A stretch of DNA of 64,000 nt. Source: Paucibacter sp. TC2R-5 (GTDB taxonomy: Bacteria; Pseudomonadota; Gammaproteobacteria; Burkholderiales; Burkholderiaceae_C). Numbering within the stretch: the stretch's first letter is position 1; each line of letters starts with the position of its first letter. The stretch lies in the NCBI RefSeq assembly GCF_025717605.1, contig NZ_JAJIRQ010000008.1:62001-126000 (forward strand), given 5' to 3'. The translations under genes and the position numbers were made by a program. Of the stretch, positions 44,796 to 55,271 are shown piece by piece. Below the pieces are notes generated by a model. The model had not been told where the DNA came from. It did not search any database and worked only from the letters and a program-made list of their open reading frames with translations.

Positions 44796-45836
44796 TCAGG
44801 CGCTGCCCAGGTTCCAGCGCGGCCTGACGGCAAAGCCGCCATCGTTTTGCAAGTCGGCCATGCCGCGCTGCAAACGCATGGCGGCGGCCATCGCGATCAT
44901 CGCGCCGTTGTCGGTGCACAGGGTGAGCTCGGGGTAATGCACGCGCACCCCGCGTTTGCCGCAGGCTGCATTCAACTGTTCGCGCAGCATCGCGTTGGCA
45001 CCCACCCCGCCGGCCACCACCAGGCGCTTGAGCCCAGTCTCTTTCAATGCCAGCAAGGATTTGCGCACCAAGACCTCAACAATGGCCGCCTGCGTGGCCG
45101 CAGCCAAATCGGCGCGCTGCTGCTCGGTCGGCGCCTCGCCCAGGCGCTTGACTTGGGTCAGCACCGCCGTCTTCAAGCCAGCAAAGCTGAAGTCCGGCTT
45201 GCCGCTGCGCAGCATCGGGCGCGGCAGATCAAAAGCCTTGGCATCGCCACTCAGCGCCAGGCGGGCCAGATGCGGCCCTCCGGGATAGGGTAAGCCCAAG
45301 AGCTTGGCACTCTTGTCGAATGCTTCGCCGGCGGCATCATCAATGGTTTCGCCCAGCATTTGATAGCTGCCGACATCATTGACCCGCATCAGCTGCGTGT
45401 GGCCGCCCGACACCAGCAAGGCCACGAACGGAAACTCGGGCGCATCCGCTGATAAGAACGGCGACAGCAAATGGCCTTCCAGATGATGAATACCCAGCGT
45501 CGGCTTGCCCAAAGCCGCGGCCATCGCCACCGCCACGCCGGCCCCGACCAGCAAAGCGCCGGCAAGACCTGGCCCCTGCGTATAGGCGATCACATCGACA
45601 TGCGCCAAGGGCACTGCAGCCTCGGCCAGCACCTCGCGCGTCAGCGGCAACACCCGCCGAATATGGTCGCGCGAGGCCAACTCGGGCACCACGCCGCCGT
45701 AAGCCTGGTGCATGCTGATTTGGCTGAACAAGGCCTGCGCCAGCAAGCGCGGGGCGCCTTGCGAGCGATCGCTCGGCACCTCGATCAAGGCGACGCCGGT
45801 TTCGTCACAAGAAGACTCGAATCCCAGTACCAACAT
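44796..45836 (-). CDS. tsaD: tRNA N6-threonylcarbamoyladenosine transferase TsaD
   Basis: 346-residue ASKHA-fold enzyme that attaches the threonylcarbamoyl group to A37 of ANN-decoding tRNAs, working with TsaB and TsaE. The metal ligands are His118 and His122 in IHHLEGHLL and an Asp in [10 protein letters not shown]. The N-terminus [19 protein letters not shown] is canonical and fixes the start at 45836; sequence further upstream in that frame overlaps the ferredoxin gene without similarity. The gene begins 8 bp after the fdx stop, so it appears attached to the isc operon. Confidence 0.97.
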   Translation of the reverse strand: MLVLGFESSCDETGVALIEVPSDRSQGAPRLLAQALFSQISMHQAYGGVVPELASRDHIRRVLPLTREVLAEAAVPLAHVDVIAYTQGPGLAGALLVGAGVAVAMAAALGKPTLGIHHLEGHLLSPFLSADAPEFPFVALLVSGGHTQLMRVNDVGSYQMLGETIDDAAGEAFDKSAKLLGLPYPGGPHLARLALSGDAKAFDLPRPMLRSGKPDFSFAGLKTAVLTQVKRLGEAPTEQQRADLAAATQAAIVEVLVRKSLLALKETGLKRLVVAGGVGANAMLREQLNAACGKRGVRVHYPELTLCTDNGAMIAMAAAMRLQRGMADLQNDGGFAVRPRWNLGSA

Positions 45837-45844
45837 AGCCGTGA

Positions 45845-46183
45845 TCAGTGATTTTCTTTGGCGTGATTGATCGAGTATTTGGGAATCTCTATCGTCACAT
45901 CCTTCTGACCCAGGATGGCCTGACAGCTCAGGCGTGAATCGGGCTCCAAGCCCCAGGCGCGGTCCAGCATATCTTCCTCGCCCTCCTCCATCTCGGACAA
46001 AGAGCGCATGCCTTCGCGCACGATCACATGGCAGGTGGTGCAGGCACACACCATATCGCAGGCATGTTCGATGGCGACCTTGTTGTCCAGCAAGGCCTCG
46101 CAAATCGAGGTGCCGGCCGGGGCGCTGACCGTCATGCCTTCGGGGCAATATTCGGCATGAGGAAGAATTTTGATGACGGGCAT
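45845..46183 (-). CDS. fdx: ISC-system [2Fe-2S] ferredoxin
   Basis: 112-residue adrenodoxin-type ferredoxin that supplies electrons for Fe-S cluster assembly. Ligand cysteines are at 42, 48, 51 and 87 ([11 protein letters not shown] and LSCQAI), the same numbering as E. coli Fdx; the extra Cys46 is also conserved there. AAGGA lies six bases before the ATG. It follows hscA at 32 bp and precedes tsaD at 8 bp. No iscX gene is found after it. Confidence 0.96.
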   Translation of the reverse strand: MPVIKILPHAEYCPEGMTVSAPAGTSICEALLDNKVAIEHACDMVCACTTCHVIVREGMRSLSEMEEGEEDMLDRAWGLEPDSRLSCQAILGQKDVTIEIPKYSINHAKENH

Positions 46184-46215
46184 GGCGATCCTTGGAGGGG
46201 CTGATTGGCGCTGAA

Positions 46216-48072
46216 TTAGAGCTGCTCGATATTGCGGCCAGTCAAGGCGCGCTGAATGCCGCGATTCATGCGCGCGGCGGCAAAGGCCTCGGTACCCTTG
46301 GCCAGGGCCTCGACGGCGGCATCGATGGCATTGCCATCCTCACCCTGGGCCGACAGCTGCAAGGCTTGCAGCAAGCCGGCAATGTGATCACGCTCGGATT
46401 GCTCGAGCAAGTCGGCGTCGGCCGCCAGCGCCGAATGCGTCGCCAGCGTCATGCGCTCGGCCTCGACCCGCGCTTCGCGCAATTTGCGTGCGGCCATATC
46501 GGCCTCGGCGCTGGCAAAGCCGTCTTTGAGCATGCCGGCAATCTGATCATCGCTGAGGCCATAACTCGGCTTGACGACAATGGCCGTCTCCACGCCCGAG
46601 CCCAACTCCTTGGCCGAAACGCTCAGCAAGCCGTCGGCATCGACCTGAAAAGTGACGCGGATGCGCGCTGCGCCCGCCACCATAGGCGGAATCCCGCGCA
46701 ACTCGAACCGAGCCAAAGAGCGGCATTCACTGACCAACTCACGCTCGCCTTGGAGCACATGCAGCGCCATTGCGGTCTGGCCGTCCTTGAAGGTGGTGAA
46801 GTCTTGCGCTTGCGCTACCGGAATGGTCGCGTTGCGCTCGATGATGCGCTCGACCAAGCCGCCCATGGTCTCCAGACCCAGCGACAGCGGGATCACGTCG
46901 AGCAACAAAATATCGCCGTCGGCCGCATTGCCGGCGAGTTGATTGGCTTGAATGGCCGCGCCCAGCGCCACCACTTCGTCGGGATTCAGATTGGTCAACA
47001 CCTCGCGGCCGAACAAGTCGCCCACGACTCTGCGCACACAGGGCATGCGGGTAGAGCCGCCGACCATCACCACGCCAGCCACCTCGTCCGCCTTGACCTT
47101 GGCGTCGCGCAGCACACGCCGCACCGAGGCCAGGGTGCGATCAAGCAAGGCCTGGCTCAATGATTCGAACTGCGCGCGCGTCACCAAAGCGTTCAAATCG
47201 CCGCCATCCAGCTTGGCCTGCAAGACCACGCTGTCGGCGCTGGACAGCGCTTCTTTGGCCGCGCGCGCCGCCACCAAGATCGCGCGTTTGTCATGGGCGG
47301 TGTCGGCGCTGAGCCCCGCTTGCGCCAAGGCCCAATCGGCCAGCACGCGATCAAAATCATCGCCACCCAGCGCGGCATCGCCGCCGGTGGCGACCACCTC
47401 GAACACACCCCGGCTCAGACGCAACAAGGAAATATCAAAAGTGCCACCGCCCAGGTCGTAGACGGCGTAAAGACCTTCACTGCCGTTGTCCAGGCCATAG
47501 GCAATCGCCGCGGCCGTGGGCTCATTGATCAGGCGCAGCACATTCAGGCCGGCGAGTTGCGCCGCGTCCTTGGTCGCTTGGCGCTGCGCGTCATCAAAAT
47601 AGGCCGGCACGGTGATCACCGCGCCAAATACATCATCAGCAAAACTGTCTTCGGCACGAAAGCGCAGCGTCGCCAGGATTTCTGCCGAGACCTCGACCGG
47701 CGACTTGCTGCCTTCGCGCGTAAGCAGCGACACCATGCCGGGCGTGTCCTCGAATTGATAAGGCAGCTGCTCCCGATTACCGATATCGGCTAAGGCACGG
47801 CCCATCAAGCGCTTGACCGATACGATGGTGTTGACGGGATCTTCGGCCTGCGCCGCCAGCGCCAGGGCGCCGATCTGACGCCGTCCATCTTCGAGGTAAC
47901 GCACGGCCGACGGCAGGATCACTTGGCCAGCTTCATCGGGCAGGCATTCGGCCACGCCGCTGCGCACGGCCGCCACCAGGGAATGCGTGGTGCCCAGATC
48001 GATGCCTACCGCGATGCGGCGCTGATGCGGGTTGGGCGACTGCCCGGGTTCGGAGATTTGCAGCAATGCCAT
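46216..48072 (-). CDS. hscA: Fe-S assembly chaperone HscA (Hsp70 family)
   Basis: 618-residue specialised Hsp70 that helps release clusters from IscU by binding its LPPVK motif. Nucleotide-binding domain with [14 protein letters not shown] (23-36), [16 protein letters not shown] (about 203-218) and [12 protein letters not shown], followed by the substrate-binding domain. Length matches HscA (about 616-620), shorter than DnaK. It starts 2 bp after hscB, with AGGA eight bases upstream. Confidence 0.97.
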   Translation of the reverse strand: MALLQISEPGQSPNPHQRRIAVGIDLGTTHSLVAAVRSGVAECLPDEAGQVILPSAVRYLEDGRRQIGALALAAQAEDPVNTIVSVKRLMGRALADIGNREQLPYQFEDTPGMVSLLTREGSKSPVEVSAEILATLRFRAEDSFADDVFGAVITVPAYFDDAQRQATKDAAQLAGLNVLRLINEPTAAAIAYGLDNGSEGLYAVYDLGGGTFDISLLRLSRGVFEVVATGGDAALGGDDFDRVLADWALAQAGLSADTAHDKRAILVAARAAKEALSSADSVVLQAKLDGGDLNALVTRAQFESLSQALLDRTLASVRRVLRDAKVKADEVAGVVMVGGSTRMPCVRRVVGDLFGREVLTNLNPDEVVALGAAIQANQLAGNAADGDILLLDVIPLSLGLETMGGLVERIIERNATIPVAQAQDFTTFKDGQTAMALHVLQGERELVSECRSLARFELRGIPPMVAGAARIRVTFQVDADGLLSVSAKELGSGVETAIVVKPSYGLSDDQIAGMLKDGFASAEADMAARKLREARVEAERMTLATHSALAADADLLEQSERDHIAGLLQALQLSAQGEDGNAIDAAVEALAKGTEAFAAARMNRGIQRALTGRNIEQL

Positions 48073-48074
48073 TG

Positions 48075-48593
48075 TTATTGTCCTAGGGCGTCCAAGCGCC
48101 GGTCGATATCGGAGCGAAATTTGGCGATGAACATCAAGGCCCTGACCTGCTCGGCGGCCGCCTCGGTGCGCTGCTGTTCATCCAATAAAAGCTGCACATC
48201 CGCCAGCAGTTCGTCTTCGCGCTGCGCCAACTCGGCGTCCAGCTTTTGCACATCGGCCGCACTGGCCGCTTCATCCAAAGCCTCGCGCCAGGCCATTTGC
48301 TCCATCAGGAAGGCCGTGGGCATGCGGGTGTTCTCGTTCAAGCGCAGCGGCGCGCCGCGCAACTCGCACAGATATGCCGCGCGCTTAAGCGGGTCGCGCA
48401 GCCGTTGATGAGCCTCGTTGACCCGCACCGCCCATTGCATCGCAATGCGCTGCGCGGCCGCGCCCTCGGTCGCAAACTTGTCTGGGTGAACTTTTGCCTG
48501 CAATTCCTTCCAGCGCGCATCAATCTCGGCGCGCATTTGCGCCTGCCGTGGCGGCAAACCAAACAGACTGAAGTCGTCGTCGTCGAGTTTCAT
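48075..48593 (-). CDS. hscB: Fe-S co-chaperone HscB (J-domain)
   Basis: 172-residue J-protein that delivers IscU to HscA and stimulates its ATPase. The N-terminal J-domain contains [10 protein letters not shown] with the essential HPD, and the C-terminal three-helix bundle binds IscU. It starts [14 protein letters not shown] at ATG 48593; a TTG two codons earlier is not needed. A terminator lies between iscA and this gene, so its expression may depend on read-through or a local promoter. Confidence 0.95.
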   Translation of the reverse strand: MKLDDDDFSLFGLPPRQAQMRAEIDARWKELQAKVHPDKFATEGAAAQRIAMQWAVRVNEAHQRLRDPLKRAAYLCELRGAPLRLNENTRMPTAFLMEQMAWREALDEAASAADVQKLDAELAQREDELLADVQLLLDEQQRTEAAAEQVRALMFIAKFRSDIDRRLDALGQ

Positions 48594-48649
48594 CAGCAAT
48601 ACATTTCAGCGCTCAAGCGCTTAGTTCAGGGACCGGCGCCAAGAAAAAA

Positions 48650-48670
48650 GGCGCGGCAAGTGGCCGCGCC
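48650..48670 (-). terminator. Rho-independent terminator between iscA and hscB
   Basis: Perfect 8-bp GC stem ggcgcggc/gccgcgcc (48650-48657 with 48663-48670), five-base loop, followed on the minus strand by TTTTTTCTT. It lies 20 bp past the iscA stop and divides iscRSUA from hscBA-fdx. The remaining 56 bp before hscB contain an agcgct-repeat hairpin but no clear promoter. Confidence 0.88.
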
Positions 48671-48690
48671 CTAGAACTTGGGCCAGAACT

Positions 48691-49014
48691 TTACACGCGG
48701 AAGGACTCGCCGCAACCGCAGCGGTCTTTCTCACGCGGATTGCGGAACTTGAAGCCCTCGTTCAGGCCTTCGCGCACGAAGTCCAGCTCGGTCCCTTCTA
48801 GATAGGGCAGGCTCTTTGGGTCGATCAAAATCTTGATGCCGTGGCCCTCAAAGACAATGTCCTCGGGCGCCACTTCGTCGGCATATTCGAGCTTGTAGGC
48901 CAAGCCCGAGCAGCCGGTCGTCTTGACGCCCAAGCGCACGCCCACGCCACGGCCACGCTTGGTGATGTAGCGCGTCACATGGCGCGCGGCTGCTTCTGTC
49001 ATCGTCACGGACAT
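48691..49014 (-). CDS. iscA: Fe-S assembly protein IscA
   Basis: 107-residue A-type carrier that receives and transfers clusters to apo-enzymes, chiefly [4Fe-4S] targets. The three conserved cysteines are Cys35 in TTGCSGLAY and Cys99/Cys101 in the C-terminal CGCGESF. Length matches E. coli IscA exactly. It is 15 bp after iscU and is followed by a strong terminator. Confidence 0.97.
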   Translation of the reverse strand: MSVTMTEAAARHVTRYITKRGRGVGVRLGVKTTGCSGLAYKLEYADEVAPEDIVFEGHGIKILIDPKSLPYLEGTELDFVREGLNEGFKFRNPREKDRCGCGESFRV

Positions 49015-49029
49015 GCGGGCAACCCTCGC

Positions 49030-49437
49030 TTACTGAGCTGCCGGCGCTGCCGCCGATGCGTGCTTGGCGCGGTAGTCATCCACCGCCGCCTTGATCGCAT
49101 CTTCGGCCAGGATCGAGCAATGGATCTTCACGGGTGGCAGCGCCAGTTCTTCGGCGATATGGGTGTTCTTGATGTCCAGAGCCTGGTCGAGCGACTTGCC
49201 CTTGACCCATTCGGTCACCAGCGAGCTCGACGCGATCGCCGAGCCGCAGCCATAGGTCTTGAACTTGGCGTCTTCGATCAAACCGGTGGCCGGGTTGACC
49301 TTGATCTGCAACTTCATCACGTCGCCGCAGGCGGGTGCACCGACCATGCCGGTGCCGACCGAGTCATCGCCCTTTTCAAAGGCGCCGACATTGCGGGGGT
49401 TTTCGTAGTGATCAACGACCTTGTCGCTATATGCCAT
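49030..49437 (-). CDS. iscU: Fe-S scaffold protein IscU
   Basis: 135-residue scaffold on which clusters are built. Ligands are Cys37, Cys64, His106 and Cys107. The HscA-recognition motif LPPVK is at 100-104. An Ala-rich extension of a few residues ends the protein. AGGAG lies seven bases before ATG 49437; the frame continues upstream without similarity. It is 52 bp after iscS. Confidence 0.98.
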   Translation of the reverse strand: MAYSDKVVDHYENPRNVGAFEKGDDSVGTGMVGAPACGDVMKLQIKVNPATGLIEDAKFKTYGCGSAIASSSLVTEWVKGKSLDQALDIKNTHIAEELALPPVKIHCSILAEDAIKAAVDDYRAKHASAAAPAAQ

Positions 49438-49489
49438 GGTGTTCTCCTGTCTGTTTGTCGGTCCTATCTCGTCCGAGATAGGTTGGGGC

Positions 49490-50710
49490 TCAATGTGCTG
49501 CCCACTGAATCGTGCTGATGTCGATGCCGTCCTTGTACATATCCCAAAGCGGCGACAACTCACGCAACTTGGCGACCCGGTGCCTCAGCGTCGTGATCGC
49601 ATAATCAATTTCTTCAACAGTGGTGAAGCGGCCAATCGTCATGCGCAGCGAGGAATGCGCCAGCTCATCGCTGCGGCCCAAGGCGCGCAAGACATAGCTG
49701 GGCTCCAGGCTGGCCGAAGTGCAGGCCGAACCGGACGACACCGCCAAGCCCTTGACGCCCATGATCAGCGACTCGCCTTCCACATAGTTGAAGGAGATGT
49801 TCAGGTTGTGCGGCACGCGGCGCTCCAGATCGCCGTTGACGAAGACCTGTTCGATATCGCTCAGGCCGTCCAGCAAACGCTTGTGCAGCATGCGGATGCG
49901 CTCGCCTTCGACGGCCATCTCTTCGCCCGCCAAACGGAAGGCCGTGCCCATGCCGACGATCTGGTGCGTGGCCAGCGTGCCTGAGCGCATGCCGCGTTCT
50001 TGCCCGCCGCCGTGCATCTGCGCTTCCAGTCGGATGCGCGGCTTGCGACGCACATACAGGGCGCCGATGCCCTTGGGGCCATAGGTCTTGTGCGAGGCCA
50101 GGCTCATCAGGTCCACAGGCAACTCGGCCAGATTGATGGCGATCTTGCCGGTCGCTTGCGCGGCATCGACGTGGAAGATGATGCCGTGCTCACGGCACAA
50201 AGCGCCGATCGCCGGGATGTCTTGAATCACGCCGATCTCGTTGCTGACGTAGAGCACCGAGGCCAAGATGGTGTCGGGGCGAATCGCCGCCTTGAAGCGC
50301 GCCAGATCCAGCAGGCCGTTGGCTTCGACCTCGAGGTAAGTCACCTCAAAGCCTTGGCGCTCCAACTCACGGCAGGTGTCCAGCACCGCCTTGTGCTCGG
50401 TCTTGAGCGTGATGATGTGCTTGCCGCGGGTCTTGTAGAAATGCGCCGCACCCTTGATCGCCAAGTTAATCGACTCGGTGGCACCCGAGGTCCAGACGAT
50501 TTCGCGCGGGTCGGCGCCAATCAATCCGGCCACTTCTTCGCGTGACTTCTCGACGATCGCTTCTGCTTCCCAGCCCCAGGCATGGCTGCGGGAAGCCGGG
50601 TTGCCGAAATGCTCGCTCAGCCAAGGCACCATGGCGGCAACAACACGGGGGTCCACCGGCGTGGTGGCGCCGTAATCCATATAGATAGGGAAATGCGGGG
50701 TCATGTCCAT
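49490..50710 (-). CDS. iscS: Cysteine desulfurase IscS
   Basis: PLP enzyme that takes sulfur from cysteine for Fe-S clusters and for tRNA thiolation. PLP lysine is K208 in [11 protein letters not shown] and the persulfide Cys is C330 in [16 protein letters not shown]. Starting instead from the second ATG at 50704 gives 404 residues and numbering identical to E. coli (206 and 328). Neither start has a strong Shine-Dalgarno. It lies 26 bp after iscR. Confidence 0.97.
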   Translation of the reverse strand: MDMTPHFPIYMDYGATTPVDPRVVAAMVPWLSEHFGNPASRSHAWGWEAEAIVEKSREEVAGLIGADPREIVWTSGATESINLAIKGAAHFYKTRGKHIITLKTEHKAVLDTCRELERQGFEVTYLEVEANGLLDLARFKAAIRPDTILASVLYVSNEIGVIQDIPAIGALCREHGIIFHVDAAQATGKIAINLAELPVDLMSLASHKTYGPKGIGALYVRRKPRIRLEAQMHGGGQERGMRSGTLATHQIVGMGTAFRLAGEEMAVEGERIRMLHKRLLDGLSDIEQVFVNGDLERRVPHNLNISFNYVEGESLIMGVKGLAVSSGSACTSASLEPSYVLRALGRSDELAHSSLRMTIGRFTTVEEIDYAITTLRHRVAKLRELSPLWDMYKDGIDISTIQWAAH

Positions 50711-50736
50711 GTTCAGGTTTGCTTGTTCAGTGATGC

Positions 50737-51270
50737 TTATTTGGTGAAGGAATTGCCGAGGGCAAAGACCGAATTCGGTGCTGTGATGCGGATGGGCTTG
50801 AGCACCGGCTGCGAAGAAATCGCCCGCTTCAGCGGCGACTCTTCAATCGTCACACCCTTGGCCAATTGATCCTCAACCAGCTTGCGCAGCGAGACGGAGC
50901 TGAGGTATTCGATCATCTTGGCGTTCAAGCTGGTCCACAACTCATGCGTGATGCAGCGGCCGGTATTCTCGCCCATGCAGTTCTCATGACCGCCACAGCC
51001 GGTCGCGTCGAGCGGCTCATCCACGGCGACGATAATGTCGGCCACGGTGATATCGCTGGACTTGCGTCCGAGCGAGTAGCCGCCGCCGGGGCCGCGCGTG
51101 CTCTCAACCAATTCATGCCGGCGCAGCTTGCCGAACAGCTGCTCCAGATAGGACAAAGAAATCTGCTGCCGCTGGCTGATGGCGGCCAGCGCTACCGGCC
51201 CGCCGTTTTCACGCAGGGCCAAATCAATCATTGCGGTAACGGCAAAACGACCTTTGGTGGTAAGACGCAT
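50737..51270 (-). CDS. iscR: Fe-S cluster-responsive regulator IscR
   Basis: 177-residue Rrf2-family repressor and activator that senses Fe-S supply through a [2Fe-2S] cluster. Winged helix at residues 1-75 ([38 protein letters not shown]). Cluster ligands Cys92, Cys98, Cys106 and His109 can be read; the last interval is two residues longer than in E. coli (92, 98, 104, 107). AGGAGG lies five bases before the ATG. It is first in the isc operon and likely autoregulated by the site at 51363-51387. Confidence 0.96.
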   Translation of the reverse strand: MRLTTKGRFAVTAMIDLALRENGGPVALAAISQRQQISLSYLEQLFGKLRRHELVESTRGPGGGYSLGRKSSDITVADIIVAVDEPLDATGCGGHENCMGENTGRCITHELWTSLNAKMIEYLSSVSLRKLVEDQLAKGVTIEESPLKRAISSQPVLKPIRITAPNSVFALGNSFTK

Positions 51271-51362
51271 AAACCCTCCTTTTGGTCCACATGAACACAA
51301 GTCGGCAGCACCTGAGCCGCCCGATCCCGGCTAAACCTGCAAAACGGGTTTACCCTTGATCA

Positions 51363-51390
51363 ATTCCGACTATTTTACTCAATTATTACC
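51363..51390 (-). promoter_or_regulatory. iscR promoter with likely IscR type 1 site
   Basis: The segment attccgactattttactc (51363-51380) and its A/T-rich right flank resemble IscR type 1 sites, where GAC and GTC/CTC half-sites surround an A/T core, at the classic place about 95 bp ahead of iscR. On the minus strand TTTACC, then 16 bp, then TAATAA gives a possible weak -35/-10. The rest of the 160-bp gap to uvrB is featureless. Confidence 0.5.
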
Positions 51391-51430
51391 AAACTTGCTG
51401 GAGCGGTAAAAAAACCAGGTCCTTGAAGGG

Positions 51431-53533
51431 CTATAGATGGTCGTGCACGACGGCGCCGAACGCCTGCTCGCGCAGCTGAGCCAGCTGATCGCGCACCCGC
51501 GCGGCCTTCTCGAATTCGAGGTTGCGTGCATGTTCCAACATCTGCTTCTCCAGCAAGCCCATGCGCTTGCTGAGATCCTTCTCGCTCATTTGCTCCACCG
51601 CCGCCACTTGCAGCAGCTTTTGATCATCGCGGCCGCTCTTCTCGGAGTAGACGCCGTCGATCATGTCCTTGATGCGCTTGTTGATGCTGCGCGGCGTGAT
51701 GCCATTGGCCTCATTGAAGGCCAATTGCTTGGTGCGCCTGCGCTGGGTTTCGCCCATCGCCTTTTTCATTGACTCGGTGATGCGGTCGGCATACAGAATT
51801 GCCTTGCCGCGCAGATTGCGCGCCGCCCGGCCAATGGTCTGAATTAAGCTGCGCTCGGAACGCAAAAAGCCTTCCTTGTCGGCGTCCAGAATCGCCACCA
51901 GCGAGACCTCAGGAATGTCCAGACCTTCGCGCAGCAAGTTGATGCCGACCAGCACGTCAAACACGCCCAGGCGCAGGTCGCGAAGAATTTCCACCCGCTC
52001 GACCGTGTCGACGTCCGAGTGCAAGTAGCGCACCTTGCAGCCGTTGTCGCTCAAGTAATCGGTCAGTTGTTCGGCCATGCGCTTGGTCAAGGTCGTGATC
52101 AAGACCCGCTCATTCACCTCGACCCGCTCACGGATTTCTTGCAGCACGTCATCCACCTGATGGGTGGCCGGCCGCACTTCAACCAGCGGGTCGACCAGGC
52201 CGGTGGGGCGCACTACCTGCTCCACCACCTGGCCGGAGTTCTCCTGCTCATAAGCGGCCGGTGTCGCCGACACAAACACCGCCTGGCGCATCTTGCGCTC
52301 GAATTCGGCGAACTTGAGCGGCCGATTGTCCAGCGCCGAAGGCAGGCGAAAACCATATTCGACCAAGGTCGATTTGCGCGCCCGGTCGCCGTTGTACATG
52401 CCGCCGAACTGGCCGATCAGCACATGGCTTTCATCCAGGAACATCAAGGCATCTTTGGCCAGATAGTCGACCAAGGTCGGCGGCGCTTCGCCGGGCTGAG
52501 CGCCGGAGATATGGCGGGTGTAGTTCTCGATGCCCTTGCAGTGGCCGACCTCGTTGAGCATTTCCAAGTCAAAGCGGGTGCGCTGCTCCAGGCGCTGCGC
52601 CTCAACCAATTTGCCGTCCTTGATGAACTCCCCCAGGCGCTGACGCAACTCCTCCTTGATGCCGTCCATCGCGGCCAGCACGCGCTCGCGCGGCGTCACG
52701 TAATGGCTGCTCGGGTAGACCGTGAAGCGCGGGATCTTCTGGCGGATCTTGCCGGTCAGCGGATCAAAGAGTTGCAAGGTTTCGACTTCATCGTCAAACA
52801 GCTCGATGCGCAGCGCCAACTCCGAATGCTCGGCCGGGAACACATCAATGGTGTCGCCGCGCACCCGGAACGCACCGCGGCTGAACTCGACCTCGTTGCG
52901 GGTGTACTGCATGCGGATCAACTGGGCAATCACGTCCCGCTGGCCCATCTTGTCGCCGGTACGTAGCGTCATCACCATCTGGTGATAGTCAACCGGGTTG
53001 CCGATACCGTAGATCGCCGACACCGAGGCCACGATCACCACATCACGCCGCTCCATCAAGCTCTTGGTCGCGGAAAGGCGCAGCTGCTCGATATGCTCGT
53101 TGATCGCACTGTCCTTTTCGATGAACAGGTCGCGCTGCGGCACATAGGCTTCGGGCTGGTAGTAGTCGTAATAGCTGACGAAATATTCGACCGCGTTGTT
53201 CGGAAAGAAATCGCGGAACTCGCCATACAACTGCGCCGCCAAGGTCTTGTTGGGCGCGAAGATGATGGCCGGGCGGCCCAAGCGCGCGATCACATTGGCC
53301 ATCGTGAAGGTCTTGCCCGAGCCGGTCACGCCCAAAAGGGTCTGAAAACTCAGGCCATCATTGATGCCTTCGACCAGCTTGGCTATCGCAGCCGGCTGAT
53401 CGCCGGCGGGCGGAAAAGGCTGAAACAACTGGAATGGCGAACCCTCGAAAGACACGAACTCCCCTTTCGGAGCGTCGTCCGGCGCGTCCGCTTGAGCGGC
53501 GTTTTTGTCTATGAGGCGATCTGAATCTTGCAT
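51431..53533 (-). CDS. uvrB: UvrABC excinuclease subunit B
   Basis: 700-residue helicase-like damage-verification subunit of nucleotide excision repair. Walker A GVTGSGKT at 68-75, the aromatic beta-hairpin [16 protein letters not shown] near 107-122, helicase motifs with DESHVLIGQ and QTIGRAARN, and a C-terminal UVR domain (about 655-690) that contacts UvrC. AGGGA precedes the ATG at 53533. No LexA-type box is visible upstream. Confidence 0.98.
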   Translation of the reverse strand: MQDSDRLIDKNAAQADAPDDAPKGEFVSFEGSPFQLFQPFPPAGDQPAAIAKLVEGINDGLSFQTLLGVTGSGKTFTMANVIARLGRPAIIFAPNKTLAAQLYGEFRDFFPNNAVEYFVSYYDYYQPEAYVPQRDLFIEKDSAINEHIEQLRLSATKSLMERRDVVIVASVSAIYGIGNPVDYHQMVMTLRTGDKMGQRDVIAQLIRMQYTRNEVEFSRGAFRVRGDTIDVFPAEHSELALRIELFDDEVETLQLFDPLTGKIRQKIPRFTVYPSSHYVTPRERVLAAMDGIKEELRQRLGEFIKDGKLVEAQRLEQRTRFDLEMLNEVGHCKGIENYTRHISGAQPGEAPPTLVDYLAKDALMFLDESHVLIGQFGGMYNGDRARKSTLVEYGFRLPSALDNRPLKFAEFERKMRQAVFVSATPAAYEQENSGQVVEQVVRPTGLVDPLVEVRPATHQVDDVLQEIRERVEVNERVLITTLTKRMAEQLTDYLSDNGCKVRYLHSDVDTVERVEILRDLRLGVFDVLVGINLLREGLDIPEVSLVAILDADKEGFLRSERSLIQTIGRAARNLRGKAILYADRITESMKKAMGETQRRRTKQLAFNEANGITPRSINKRIKDMIDGVYSEKSGRDDQKLLQVAAVEQMSEKDLSKRMGLLEKQMLEHARNLEFEKAARVRDQLAQLREQAFGAVVHDHL

Positions 53534-53915
53534 CGGGTATTCCCTGGAATTTGGCGCCCACCCGCCTCAAGGAGGCAGCATGCGCAACCCGACAGATTAG
53601 CGCAGACGCGGCCAGCGCGTCACCCAAGAGGGCTCTTGATGCTGCCACCGTATTGTCAGCAGCCGAGTCTTTACAGGGTTATTCGACCGAAAGCGCGGGC
53701 GGCACACCGCCATAATTCCGGCACCGCTCTCGAACCGCTTCCTAAGCGTTTGCGCCGGTTTCGGTATTTCTCCCTGCTGCTGAGTCGAGCAATTGCAAGC
53801 GCAGCGCAAGCGAATTGATCATAAAATGTTGCAGCGCACAAAATGTGGCAATATCAGGCACACAACGCTTGCGACGGCCAGCCGCCAACACCTCACTTGA
53901 ACCCAAGGGCAAAAC
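53534..53915. promoter_or_regulatory. 382-bp divergent region between uvrB and phaZ
   Basis: No gene is supported here. Near uvrB there is a gcctc/gaggc hairpin (about 53563-53580). Near phaZ the sequence becomes A/T-richer and carries an 11-bp direct repeat with one mismatch, aaaatgttgca (53823-53833) and aaaatgtggca (53840-53850), 17 bp apart, plus ttgc/gcaa-flanked stretches (53793-53809). These are operator candidates. A weak promoter TTGCAG-17-TATCAG (53829-53857) overlaps the repeat. Confidence 0.4.
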
Positions 53916-55271
53916 ATGCTGTATCAGCTTTTTGAAACTCAACGCGCTTTGATGAGCCCGTTTGCGGAGTTCTCCAGCGCCTCAGCCAAGCTCTATAACC
54001 ACCCTCTGTCGCCGTTCTCGCATTCGCCGATTTCGCAACGGGTGTCGGCAGGTCTGGATCTGATGCATCGCTTGGCCAAGGACTACGAAAAACCGGAATT
54101 TGGGATCCGTGGCGTCAACGTGGACGGCGTGGAAGTGGCAGTTCAGGAACTGGTGCCGCTGACCAAGCCTTTTTGCCGCCTGCTGCGCTTCAAGCGCTAC
54201 ACCGACGATTTGGCCGTTCTGTCCAAGATGAAGGATCAGCCCACTGTGCTGGTGGTGGCACCGCTGTCTGGCCATCACAGCACTTTGCTGCGCGACACCG
54301 TGCGCCAACTGCTCAAAGACCACAAGGTCTTCATTACCGATTGGACAGATGCCCGCATGGTGCCCAAGGAAGTCGGCGCCTTCCATCTGGATGACTACAT
54401 TGCCTATGTGCAGGAATTCATCCGCTTGGTGGGCCCGGACTGCCATGTGATTTCGGTCTGCCAGCCGACCGTGCCGGTGCTAGCCGCCATCTCGCTGATG
54501 GCCTCCAGCGGTGAGCAAACACCGCGCAGCATGACCATGATGGGTGGCCCGATCGACGCACGCAAGAGCCCCACCGCCGTCAACAATCTGGCCATGAACA
54601 AGCCCTATAGCTGGTTCGAAAACAATGTGATTTACCGCGTACCGACCAACTTCCCGGGTTCGGGTCGGGCGGTTTACCCAGGCTTCTTGCAGCACACCGG
54701 TTTCGTCGCGATGAACCCGAATGTGCATATGAGCTCGCATTACGACTACTTCCTCGACCTGATGCGCGGCGACGACGAAAGCGCCGATTCGCACCGCCAG
54801 TTCTATGACGAGTACAACGCCGTGCTCGACATGCCGGCCGAGTACTACCTCGACACCATCAAGACCGTGTTCCAGGACTTTGCCCTGGTCAACGGCACCT
54901 GGATGGTCAAGGGTCAGTTGGTGCGCCCGCAGGACATCACCACCACCGCCTTGCTGACAGTGGAAGGCGAGCGCGATGACATCTCCGGTGCCGGCCAGAC
55001 CCGCGCCGCGCATGAGCTGTGCTCTGGAGTTTCAAGCGTTCACCAATACCATTACGACGCCGTGGGCGCTGGCCATTACGGTATCTTTTCGGGCCGACGC
55101 TGGCGCGAGAATGTCTACCCCGAGGTGCAAGCCTTCATCAGCAAGTATGACCGTCCGGACGCCGTGCTTGCTGGCCAAAGGCCTGCAGCTAGCCCGGTCC
55201 AGACGCCTGCGGCCAGCCCTGCCCCAACCTCCGAGCCGGCCCGTAAGACCAAAAGCAAATCAAGCACTTGA
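53916..55271 (+). CDS. phaZ: Intracellular polyhydroxyalkanoate depolymerase
   Basis: 451-residue PhaZa1-type enzyme that mobilises cytoplasmic PHB granules. The nucleophile is Cys182 in the lipase-box-like [11 protein letters not shown], matching Cys183 described for Ralstonia/Cupriavidus PhaZ1, with Asp in [10 protein letters not shown] and His in [13 protein letters not shown] completing the triad. The start [16 protein letters not shown] is typical and there is no signal peptide. The C-terminal 40 residues are Pro/Ala/Ser/Lys-rich and probably disordered. Its stop overlaps the following ferredoxin gene. Confidence 0.95.
   Translation: MLYQLFETQRALMSPFAEFSSASAKLYNHPLSPFSHSPISQRVSAGLDLMHRLAKDYEKPEFGIRGVNVDGVEVAVQELVPLTKPFCRLLRFKRYTDDLAVLSKMKDQPTVLVVAPLSGHHSTLLRDTVRQLLKDHKVFITDWTDARMVPKEVGAFHLDDYIAYVQEFIRLVGPDCHVISVCQPTVPVLAAISLMASSGEQTPRSMTMMGGPIDARKSPTAVNNLAMNKPYSWFENNVIYRVPTNFPGSGRAVYPGFLQHTGFVAMNPNVHMSSHYDYFLDLMRGDDESADSHRQFYDEYNAVLDMPAEYYLDTIKTVFQDFALVNGTWMVKGQLVRPQDITTTALLTVEGERDDISGAGQTRAAHELCSGVSSVHQYHYDAVGAGHYGIFSGRRWRENVYPEVQAFISKYDRPDAVLAGQRPAASPVQTPAASPAPTSEPARKTKSKSST

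Noticed and set aside
45837-46148. Longer tsaD start in the same frame
   Set aside because: The extension overlaps the ferredoxin gene and lacks similarity; [13 protein letters not shown] at 45836 is the family start.
53534-53760. LexA box for uvrB
   Set aside because: No CTGT-N8-ACAG arrangement is present; only isolated half-sites were seen.
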